Assembly (NCBI GenBank): GCA_021732805.1
Contig: JAKFUJ010000212.1
Coordinates: 1-6,398 of the forward strand
Length of the DNA stretch: 6,398 nucleotides
Direction of reading: 5' to 3'
Source of the DNA: Betaproteobacteria bacterium
GTDB taxonomy: Bacteria > Pseudomonadota > Gammaproteobacteria > Burkholderiales > SG8-41
Shown: positions 1 to 5,812 of the stretch, one piece after another
Layout of the letters: each line of letters begins with the position of its first letter
How positions within the stretch are numbered: the first letter of the stretch is position 1
The notes under the pieces: generated by a model
The model's database searches: none
The model's input: only the letters and a program-made list of their open reading frames with translations
What the model was told of the DNA's origin: nothing
Program-made: the position numbers and the translations under genes

Positions 1-638
1 GGCAGCCGGCCGGCGGTATCTGCGAGCACGATGTCGGTGCCACGGGCCTTTGCCGCGTTGATGGCATCGAAAATCACCGCTGCAGCATCGCCGGATTCCT
101 GGGAGACCACGGTCACATTGTTGCGCTCACCCCACGCGGCGAGCTGTTCACGCGCCGCTGCACGGAAGGTATCGCCTGCCGCCAGTAACACGGATTTGCC
201 CTGCGCCTGAAAATAATGCGCCAGTTTGCCGATGGAAGTGGTTTTGCCGGCGCCGTTGACCCCCGCCAGCATGATCACAAAGGGGCGCTGGCCTGTAGTA
301 TCCAGCGGCGCAGCTGCCGGGCGCAACATTTCAATCAGCGTTTCGCGCAATGCTTCACGCAACTGGCCGGCTTCGCTGAAACGCCCGCGTTTTGCGCCGG
401 CGCGCAGCGTATCGAGCAGGTGCGCGGTGGCGGCGACGCCGACATCGGCGGTCAACAGAACGGTTTCCAGTTCCTCGTAAAACGACTCATCCAGCTTGCG
501 GCCGGCGCCGAACAGACCGGCGAGTCCGGCACCCAGGCGCTCGCGACTTTTGCCAAGACCCTGCTGCAGACGCGCCATCCAGCCCGTTGCGGCGGGCGCC
601 GTTTCGGTGGATTCGCGGTTTTTACGGAAACCAAACAT
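1..638 (-). CDS. ftsY: Signal recognition particle receptor FtsY, 5' part only (runs off the left edge)
   Basis: FtsY is the SRP receptor GTPase. It docks ribosome-nascent-chain/SRP complexes at the inner membrane for delivery to SecYEG. Reading the minus strand from the ATG at 638 gives 212 complete codons before the window ends. The start MFGFRKN is typical of the family. A helical N domain covers about residues 35-105. The G domain begins near 119, with the P-loop GVNGAGKT (126-133), the DTFRAAA motif (156-162) and the G3 motif DTAGR (207-211). The remaining G-domain motifs lie outside the window. The P-loop comes at about residue 126, so the long acidic A domain of E. coli FtsY is nearly absent and membrane contact probably relies on a short N-terminal helix. 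No strong Shine-Dalgarno sequence precedes the ATG. It is divergent from the M16 peptidase genes. ftsE and ftsX often follow ftsY, but that cannot be seen here. Confidence 0.96.
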   Translation of the reverse strand, partial: MFGFRKNRESTETAPAATGWMARLQQGLGKSRERLGAGLAGLFGAGRKLDESFYEELETVLLTADVGVAATAHLLDTLRAGAKRGRFSEAGQLREALRETLIEMLRPAAAPLDTTGQRPFVIMLAGVNGAGKTTSIGKLAHYFQAQGKSVLLAAGDTFRAAAREQLAAWGERNNVTVVSQESGDAAAVIFDAINAAKARGTDIVLADTAGRL

Positions 639-730
639 GATGGGCGCAGTCTGAGATGATGTGGTCAGCCCGACAGACACACTTTGATACTGCCAGGTCG
701 CGTTGCAGCCGGGCTGGTTGCTGATCGAGT

Positions 731-755
731 TGGTTACAATGGAACTGGTTACAAT
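731..755. repeat. Perfect 10-bp tandem direct repeat in the divergent promoter region
   Basis: TGGTTACAAT occurs at 731-740 and again at 746-755, separated by 5 bp (period 15 bp). A shorter TGGTT lies at 715-719, 16 bp before the first copy. Each copy contains TACAAT, which resembles a sigma-70 -10 box on the plus strand, but neither has a good -35 box at 16-18 bp. The second copy overlaps by two bases the -10 candidate that points toward ftsY. It could be an operator with two half-sites, a pair of -10-like boxes, or a chance duplication. The repeat is directly visible; its function is inference. Confidence 0.6.
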
Positions 756-762
756 TCTAACA
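754..762 (-). promoter_or_regulatory. Candidate extended -10 promoter for ftsY
   Basis: On the minus strand the sequence reads TGT-TAGAAT. This is a TGn extension followed by a hexamer matching the sigma-70 -10 consensus at five of six positions. It predicts transcription starting near 747 and an ftsY leader of about 109 nt. No convincing -35 box lies 16-18 bp upstream, which is tolerable for extended -10 promoters. Confidence 0.35.
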
Positions 763-857
763 GGGCACTTCAATTCGCAGTTTTGCCAGAAGCTGTCTCC
801 GGCCTGCATACCGGAAAGGTTTTGCGCGGCTGCCATCTGAACAACTGACGGGAAAAC

Positions 858-2249
858 ATGAATCCGGCACTCAGGCTTTACAGCATCATTGTTGCTGCGT
901 GTTTAACGCTGAGCGGCGGCGCGATCTCCGCCCAGCCTGCTGATGATGTGGCGGTGCGTGAGCTGGCAAACGGGCTGCGCATCATCGTCAAGCCCGATCG
1001 CCGGGCGCCGGTGGTCGTCAACATGGTGTGGTACCGCATCGGCAGTGTCGATGAGAAAAACGGATTTACCGGCATCGCGCACGTGCTGGAGCACATGATG
1101 TTCAAGGGCACAAAAACCGTGGCGCCGGGTGAATTTTCGCGGCTGATCGCTGCTGCCGGCGGGCGCGAGAACGCATTCACCAGCCGCGATTACACCGGTT
1201 ATTTCCAGACCTTGCAGAAATCCGCCTTGCCGCTGTCGTTGCGGCTGGAAGCTGACCGCATGACCAACCTGGTTCTGTCGCAGGAAGAGTTTGCCAAGGA
1301 GCTGAAAGTGGTGATGGAGGAGCGGCGGCTGCGCACCGATGACCGTCCGCAGTCTGTGGTTTATGAACGGTTGATGGCCAGCGCACTGGTCGCCCATCCC
1401 TATCGCAACCCGATCATCGGCTGGATGAGTGACCTCGAGAATCTCAGTCTTGCCGACACCCGGGCGTTTTATGACGCCTGGTACGCGCCCAACAACGCCA
1501 CGGTGGTGGTGGTCGGTGACGTGGTCCCGGATGAGGTGTTCGCATTGGTGGAAAAATATTTCGGCTCGATTCCGCGCAAGACATTGCCGCCACGCAAGCC
1601 GCAGGATGAGCCGCCGCAACTCGGGCTGAAGCGGTTGACGGTCAAGGCGCCGGCGGAGCTGCCTTACGTGTTGATGGCGTACCGTGTGCCCGGGTTGCAG
1701 AAACCCGCCACCGACTGGGAGCCCTATGCGTTTGACATGCTGGAGAGCGTCTTGAGCGGCAATGACGCCGCCCGCCTGCCGCAAAAGCTGGTGAAAACGG
1801 ATCTGCTGGCGACCACCGCGGGCGCCGGTTATGACGGCGTCGGACGCGGCCCGTCCTTTTTCTATCTCAGCGGCTCACCGGTCGCCGGCCGCACCGCGGA
1901 ACAACTGGAGCAGGGCCTGCGTCGCGAGTTGCGACGCGTGGTTGAGGAAGGGGTGACCGAGGCGGAACTGAACCGGGTCAAGGCACAGGTCATCGCAGCG
2001 CAGGTCTATCAGCGCGACTCGATGTTTTTCCAGGCGCGGCAGATCGGTTCCATGGAAACCATCGGATTTTCGTATCGGGATCTTGATCTGTACATCGAAA
2101 AGCTGAAGCAGGTCACCGCGGAACAGGTGAAGGAAGTCGCCCGTAAATACCTGATCGACGATGTGCTGACGGTTGCTTATCTTGATCCACAGCCTTTGGA
2201 GGGCGCGCCAAGACGGGCAGCACCCGCGGGAGTGCGTCATGGTCAATAA
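858..2249 (+). CDS. M16 family zinc metallopeptidase, catalytic subunit, exported
   Basis: This 463-residue protein belongs to the M16 family (pitrilysin / processing-peptidase type). The inverted zinc motif HxxEH is H75-V-L-E78-H79. The third zinc ligand is probably E155 in the VVMEERR segment, 76 residues after H79 as in mitochondrial processing peptidase beta. The N-terminal M16 domain covers about residues 35-185 and the M16_C domain about 193-375. At the place where active single-chain M16 enzymes carry an Arg/Tyr pair seven residues apart, this protein has V312 and T319, so half of the substrate-binding site is missing. The N-terminus is an export signal; cleavage after ISA (residue 25) is likely, although V12-A-A-C15 also resembles a weak lipobox. 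The start is preceded by a modest ACGGGAA site. The stop lies inside the start region of the next gene, pointing to translational coupling with its M16 partner. The natural substrate is unknown. Confidence 0.93.
   Translation: MNPALRLYSIIVAACLTLSGGAISAQPADDVAVRELANGLRIIVKPDRRAPVVVNMVWYRIGSVDEKNGFTGIAHVLEHMMFKGTKTVAPGEFSRLIAAAGGRENAFTSRDYTGYFQTLQKSALPLSLRLEADRMTNLVLSQEEFAKELKVVMEERRLRTDDRPQSVVYERLMASALVAHPYRNPIIGWMSDLENLSLADTRAFYDAWYAPNNATVVVVGDVVPDEVFALVEKYFGSIPRKTLPPRKPQDEPPQLGLKRLTVKAPAELPYVLMAYRVPGLQKPATDWEPYAFDMLESVLSGNDAARLPQKLVKTDLLATTAGAGYDGVGRGPSFFYLSGSPVAGRTAEQLEQGLRRELRRVVEEGVTEAELNRVKAQVIAAQVYQRDSMFFQARQIGSMETIGFSYRDLDLYIEKLKQVTAEQVKEVARKYLIDDVLTVAYLDPQPLEGAPRRAAPAGVRHGQ
2228..2232 (+). 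promoter_or_regulatory. Ribosome binding site deciding the start of the second M16 gene
   Basis: GGGAG lies 6 nt before the ATG at 2239. An upstream in-frame ATG at 2173 has no comparable site and would put about 22 extra, non-signal-like residues in front of the signal peptide. The next ATG, at 2254, also lacks a site. This favours 2239. Confidence 0.6.
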
Positions 2250-3588
2250 TCTGATGAAGCTGCTCAAACCGGCGGTGGCGGCGATGTTGTGGTGTGTGGT
2301 GCAGCCGGCACTGGCGATCCTGCCCATCGAGCAATGGCAAACGGGCAGCGGCGCAAAGGTCTATTTCGTGATGAATCGCAGCCTGCCGATGCTCGATGTC
2401 TCGGTCGATTTTCCGGCGGGATCGGGAAATGACTCGAAGCAGAAATCGGGCGTGGCGGCGTTGGCCAACGGCCTGCTGCGCCAGGGGGCGGACGGGCTGA
2501 GTGAGGACGATATTGCGCGCGGGTTCGCCGATATCGGCGCCGGTTTGGGTGGCCGTTTCGATGCCGATCGTGCGGGCCTGTCGCTGCGCACGCTGTCCGA
2601 TCCGAAACAGCGCATACCGGCGCTGGAACTGCTGACGCGCATCCTGCGCGCACCGGAATTTCCGACGGCTGTTGTTGAACGCGAAAAAGCCCGTCAGATC
2701 GGCGCATTGAAGGAAGCGGACCTGAAGCCGGACACCCAAGCTGCACGGATTTTTGCGCAACTGGTTTTCCGCGATCATCCCTATGCATTGCGCTCCGTTG
2801 GCGAAGTCGCCACCATCGGCGATGTCACCCGTGACGATCTGCTGGCGTTTTACCGGCGCCATTACGTGGCGGAGCGCGCCGTGGTCGCGATCATGGGTGA
2901 TGTGTCGCGCCAGCAGGCGGAAGCGATCGCCGACCAGCTGACCCGCGGATTGCCTCGGGCCGGCGGTGCTGTTCCGGGGTTGCCTGCAGTGGCTCCATTG
3001 CAGGGTGCAATTACACGGATTGTGGCGCACCCGGCGTCCCAGAGTCATATTCTGATCGGCGCGCCAGGCATCCGCCGCGATGATCCGGATTATTTCACCC
3101 TGTTCGTCGGCAACCACATCCTCGGCGGCGGCGGATTCGTGTCGCGCATCAACGAGGAAGTGCGGCAGAAGCGCGGCATGGCGTACTCGGCGTACAGTTA
3201 TTTTTCGCCACAACTGGCGGCTGGACCTTTTGTGATCGGCATGCAGACGCGGCGTGATCAGGCCGATGAGGCGCTGGCCGTGGCGCGCAAAACGCTGCGT
3301 GACTTCATCAACAATGGCCCCACGGAGAAGGAACTGCTGGCGGCGCGGCAGAATATCGTCGGCGGCTTTCCGATGCGTATCGACAGCAATCGCAAGATTC
3401 ACGAGTATCTGGCCGTCATCGGTTTTTATGGATTGTCTGTCACTTATATCGATGACTTTATCGGCAATGTCGAGCGGGTGACGGTGGCCGGCATCAAGGC
3501 GGCGTTTGCGCGCCATGTCGATCCGGACAAGCTGGTGACCGTGGTGGTCGGCGCCGACAAGGATCAGACGGTGGCTGCAGCACGTTGA
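2239..3588 (+). CDS. M16 family protein, non-catalytic partner subunit, exported
   Basis: This is a 449-residue M16 homologue with a signal peptide probably cleaved after ALA (residue 26). Its zinc site is destroyed: where the upstream protein has H75, E78 and H79, this one has A74, N77 and G78, so it cannot bind catalytic zinc. It keeps the Arg/Tyr pair in the C-terminal domain: R309 and Y316, seven apart in RQKRGMAY, the same spacing as R824/Y831 in insulin-degrading enzyme. The two proteins therefore supply complementary halves of one active site, as in known bacterial M16B heterodimers and in the alpha/beta subunits of mitochondrial processing peptidase. The gene overlaps the upstream stop by 11 bp, consistent with coupled, near-equimolar synthesis. 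I chose the ATG at 2239 because GGGAG lies 6 nt before it and the signal peptide then sits at the N-terminus. The heterodimer is inference from sequence. Confidence 0.9.
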   Translation: MVNNLMKLLKPAVAAMLWCVVQPALAILPIEQWQTGSGAKVYFVMNRSLPMLDVSVDFPAGSGNDSKQKSGVAALANGLLRQGADGLSEDDIARGFADIGAGLGGRFDADRAGLSLRTLSDPKQRIPALELLTRILRAPEFPTAVVEREKARQIGALKEADLKPDTQAARIFAQLVFRDHPYALRSVGEVATIGDVTRDDLLAFYRRHYVAERAVVAIMGDVSRQQAEAIADQLTRGLPRAGGAVPGLPAVAPLQGAITRIVAHPASQSHILIGAPGIRRDDPDYFTLFVGNHILGGGGFVSRINEEVRQKRGMAYSAYSYFSPQLAAGPFVIGMQTRRDQADEALAVARKTLRDFINNGPTEKELLAARQNIVGGFPMRIDSNRKIHEYLAVIGFYGLSVTYIDDFIGNVERVTVAGIKAAFARHVDPDKLVTVVVGADKDQTVAAAR

Positions 3589-3607
3589 GTGGTCGGCGGA
3601 GTTCGGG

Positions 3608-4174
3608 ATGAGCGGCAGCGCGACCCGCAACAACGAAGTGCGCATCATCGGCGGCGCCTGGCGCAGCCGCCGCATCCGTTTCCCGGATCGTCCCGGGTTG
3701 CGGCCAACGCCGGACCGGGTGCGCGAAACCCTGTTCAACTGGCTGGGCCAGGACCTGAGCGGCATGGATTGCCTGGATTTGTTTGCCGGCAGCGGCGCGC
3801 TGGGTTTCGAGGCGGCCTCCCGCGGCGCGCGGCGCGTGACCATGGTCGAAAGCGACGTTGCGGCTTTCCGTGCGTTGCAGGACAACAGCGCGACGCTGAA
3901 AGCGTCAGCGGTGACCGCAGTGCGTGCCGATGCGCTAGAATTCCTGAACAATCATCAGCTTCTTCAGTACCATGTGGTGTTTCTCGATCCGCCGTTTGCC
4001 GAAGATCACTGGCCGATGCTGCTGAAACGGCTGCCGCAGTATCTGGCGCCCGGAGGATTTGTGTATTGCGAGCGCGCGCAGCCGCTGGCTGCGTTAAGCG
4101 GCTGGGCAGTGATGAAAAGCGGACGTGCAGGCCAGGTCAGCCATCAATTGTTGAAACGGGTCGAAAATGAATAA
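3608..4174 (+). CDS. rsmD: 16S rRNA (guanine(966)-N(2))-methyltransferase RsmD
   Basis: RsmD transfers a methyl group from S-adenosylmethionine to N2 of G966 of 16S rRNA during 30S assembly, in the cytoplasm. The 188-residue length is normal for the family. Visible signatures are the N-terminal RIIGGAWRSRRI segment (12-23), RPTPDRVRETLFNWL (32-46), the SAM-binding motif I DLFAGSGALGFEA (57-69), an acidic residue after beta-2 (E81) likely contacting the SAM ribose, and the catalytic DPPF motif (127-130). The ATG is preceded by GGAG with a 6-nt gap, 19 bp after the M16 partner's stop. The 3' end overlaps coaD by 8 bp. In E. coli rsmD lies next to ftsY; here the two M16 genes separate them and ftsY faces away. 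Confidence 0.95.
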   Translation: MSGSATRNNEVRIIGGAWRSRRIRFPDRPGLRPTPDRVRETLFNWLGQDLSGMDCLDLFAGSGALGFEAASRGARRVTMVESDVAAFRALQDNSATLKASAVTAVRADALEFLNNHQLLQYHVVFLDPPFAEDHWPMLLKRLPQYLAPGGFVYCERAQPLAALSGWAVMKSGRAGQVSHQLLKRVENE

Positions 4175-4661
4175 CAAGGCGGTGTATCCCGGAACGTTTG
4201 ATCCGATGACGCGCGGTCATGAAGATCTGGTGCGTCGTGCTGCGGGTTTGTTTGACCATGTGGTGCTGGCAGTGGCCGACAGTCGCACCAAAAAACCGTT
4301 GTTCACACTGGCGGAACGCCTCGACATGGCGAAGGAGGCCTTGCGTGATGTCAAAAACGTCAGCATCGAAGGTTTTTCCGGGCTGCTGATGCAGTTCGTG
4401 CGCGAGCAGGATGCGCGAGTGGTGTTGCGCGGGGTGCGCGCAGTGTCCGACTTTGATTACGAATTCCAGCTGGCGGGCATGAACCGCAAAATGCATCCCG
4501 AGATTGAAACCGTGTTCATGACGCCGGGCGAGGAATACATGTTCCTGTCGGCAACGCTGGTGCGCGAGATTTCGGTGATGGGCGGCGACGTGTCCAAGTT
4601 TGTGTCGCCGGTGATCGCGGCCCGGCTGAAGGCCAAGATCAAGGACCTGGGCGGTAAATGA
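4167..4661 (+). CDS. coaD: Phosphopantetheine adenylyltransferase CoaD
   Basis: CoaD catalyses the fourth step of coenzyme A synthesis, joining 4'-phosphopantetheine and ATP to give dephospho-CoA and pyrophosphate. The 164-residue protein is close to the E. coli length of 159. The nucleotidyltransferase signature GTFDPMTRGH spans residues 9-18, with T15/H18 as the TxGH form of the HxGH motif. K42 and R88, both functional in E. coli CoaD, are at the same positions, within TKKP and LRGVRAVSDFDYE. The late ATP-binding motif is S128-A-T-L-V-R-E; the second position is more often Ser. The gene starts inside the last codons of rsmD, overlapping by 8 bp, so translation is probably coupled. It is followed 13 bp later by the ferredoxin gene, as in Pseudomonas. 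Confidence 0.97.
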   Translation: MNNKAVYPGTFDPMTRGHEDLVRRAAGLFDHVVLAVADSRTKKPLFTLAERLDMAKEALRDVKNVSIEGFSGLLMQFVREQDARVVLRGVRAVSDFDYEFQLAGMNRKMHPEIETVFMTPGEEYMFLSATLVREISVMGGDVSKFVSPVIAARLKAKIKDLGGK

Positions 4662-4674
4662 TGCGGAGTCGTTC

Positions 4675-4932
4675 ATGACGCTGATGATCACCGACGAATG
4701 CATCAACTGCGACGTCTGCGAGCCGGAATGCCCGAACGAGGCGATCTCGGCCGGTGAGGAAATCTACGTCATTGATCCGCAGAAGTGCACCGAATGTGTC
4801 GGCCATTTTGATGAACCGCAATGCCAGAAGGTGTGTCCGGTGGATTGCATACCGCTGGATCCGCAGCGCGAGGAAACGCACGAGCAGTTGCAGCAGAAAT
4901 ACCGGCAACTGATGGCCCTGAAGGTGGCCTGA
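4675..4932 (+). CDS. 2[4Fe-4S] ferredoxin, YfhL / Allochromatium type
   Basis: This small cytoplasmic electron carrier has 85 residues. The first cluster motif is C9-x2-C12-x2-C15-x3-C19-P. The second has the enlarged spacing C38-x2-C41-x8-C50-x3-C54-P, and a further cysteine at 58 follows. The six-residue insertion in the second motif and the helical C-terminal tail (about 62-85) are typical of the Allochromatium vinosum / YfhL subgroup, known for very low-potential clusters. The start MTLMITDECINC matches family N-termini, and GGAG sits 6 nt upstream, so 4675 is preferred over the ATG at 4684. Its redox partner cannot be told from the sequence. It is the last gene of the rightward cluster, ending 3 bp before the convergent mutM stop codon. 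Confidence 0.94.
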   Translation: MTLMITDECINCDVCEPECPNEAISAGEEIYVIDPQKCTECVGHFDEPQCQKVCPVDCIPLDPQREETHEQLQQKYRQLMALKVA

Positions 4933-4935
4933 CCG

Positions 4936-5769
4936 CTATCGTTTTTGACAGACCGGGCAATAACAGGTCGCCCGCTGCGCCTGTTTCAATTCGCGAATGA
5001 GAGTGCCGCAGCGCATGCAGGATTCTCCGCCACGGCCGTACACCGAAAAATGGCTCTGGAAATTTCCCGCCATGCCGTCGCTGCCGACATAGTCGCGCAG
5101 CGAGCTGCCACCGGCCTCTATAGCTTCTCCCAGGGTTTGCTTGATTTCTTTTGCCAGCGCATCGCAGCGGGTACGGCTGATGCGTTGCGCCGGCGTGCGC
5201 GGATCGATGCCGGCGCGGAACAACGCTTCGTTGGCGTAGATGTTGCCGACACCGGCGACGACATGACTGTCCATGATCACCGGCTTGATCGCAGCGCTGC
5301 GTGTGCGCGTCGCGCGGTGCAGTATTGCGCCGTCAAAATCCGCAGTCAGCGGCTCCGGTCCGATTGCGGCGAGCAGCGGATGCCGCAGCGGATCGCCGGA
5401 TTGCCACAGCACGAGGCCGAAGCGGCGCGGATCGCGCAGGCGGACGATGCGGCCGTTGCCGAATTCGAGATCGAAATGGTCGTGTTTCTCTGCGGGTGTT
5501 GCGGCATCGACCAGCCACAGCCGGCCGGACATGCCGAGATGCACGATCAAGGCGCCGGCACGGTCATCCAGCGGGGTGCAGTTGAACAGCAGATATTTGC
5601 CGCGGCGTGTCAGCGAATGGACATGCGCGCCGGCGAGGCGGCGCTCCAGACCGCGCGGCACCGGCTGCCGCATGCCGCGGTGGCGGACGACGGCGCGCAC
5701 AATGGGTTGCCGCTAAACGGTGGCAGCCAGTCCGCGGCGGGTGGTTTCGACTTCCGGCAGTTCAGGCAC
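4936..5769 (-). pseudogene. mutM: Formamidopyrimidine-DNA glycosylase MutM (Fpg), interrupted by an amber codon at codon 19
   Basis: MutM removes 8-oxoguanine and formamidopyrimidines from DNA and cuts the abasic site by beta/delta elimination. From a GTG at 5769 the minus strand encodes PELPEVETTRRGL at residues 2-14, including the P2 nucleophile and E3. Codon 19 is TAG, and the same frame then continues with family sequence to the end: K58 in RRGKY, HLGMSG (77-82), DPRRFG (113-118), the helix-two-turn-helix segment around GVGNIYANE (173-181), and the zinc finger cysteines 251, 254, 271 and 274. The spacing around codon 19 matches E. coli MutM, so this is a substitution rather than a frameshift. 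Counting the TAG, the frame is 277 codons, close to the usual 270. A product restarted at the GTG at 5700 would lack P2 and E3 and should be inactive. No Shine-Dalgarno site precedes the GTG at 5769. Sequence error or stop read-through remain possible. Confidence 0.88.
5713..5715 (-). other. In-frame TAG (amber) codon at mutM codon 19
   Basis: The minus strand reads GTT-TAG-CGG in the mutM frame. E. coli MutM has Val19-Gly20 here. The following codon is Arg instead of the usual Gly20, so two adjacent positions deviate from the family. Both flanks match the family without gaps. Confidence 0.9.
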
Positions 5770-5812
5770 GGTATGAATATAACTAATTGTTTTTATTGAT
5801 TATTTTTTATGT
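5770..5812. other. AT-rich spacer between the DUF4340-like gene and mutM
   Basis: The 30 bp between the stop codon at 5800 and the mutM GTG, plus the last few codons of the upstream gene, are strongly AT-rich, unlike the GC-rich surroundings. On the minus strand TATATT (5781-5776) is a possible -10 box that would start transcription almost exactly at the GTG, but there is no good -35 box. No Shine-Dalgarno sequence and no hairpin terminator are visible. Confidence 0.4.

Noticed and set aside
216..659. A plus-strand open frame of 147 codons at the left end
   Set aside because: It is antisense to ftsY, whose GTPase motifs are clear on the minus strand.
798..815. Inverted repeat TCCGG ... CCGGA in the leader of the first M16 gene
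   Set aside because: A 5-bp stem with an 8-nt loop is expected by chance in GC-rich DNA and no T-run follows.
903..1784. A 293-codon minus-strand open frame inside the first M16 gene
   Set aside because: It is the antisense shadow of a gene with clear M16 motifs and has no family resemblance of its own.
2173..2238. Earlier ATG start for the second M16 gene
   Set aside because: It has no ribosome binding site, would overlap the first gene by 77 bp, and would place a charged non-signal segment before the signal peptide.
2113..3951. A 612-codon open frame on the minus strand across the second M16 gene and rsmD
   Set aside because: It lies antisense to two clearly recognised genes, its translation is Arg/His/Gln-rich with no recognisable domain, and such frames are common opposite GC-rich genes.
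3589..4170. A second plus-strand open frame overlapping rsmD
   Set aside because: The overlapping frame starting at 3608 contains all RsmD motifs; this one is an out-of-frame shadow.
4951..4975. Possible hairpin (CGGGC ... GCCCG) at the 3' end of mutM as a terminator
   Set aside because: The stem is only 5 bp with an 11-nt loop, lies in coding sequence, and no T-run follows on either strand.
5704..5718. Paired compensating frameshifts around mutM codons 18-21 as the source of the TAG
   Set aside because: Dropping one T would restore Gly20 and remove the stop, but it needs a second compensating base change nearby. The ungapped alignment with the family makes substitutions simpler, though raw reads would settle it.
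4945..5799. A 284-codon plus-strand open frame covering all of mutM
   Set aside because: It is antisense to an unmistakable MutM sequence and its translation is low-complexity Ala/Arg-rich without domain features.
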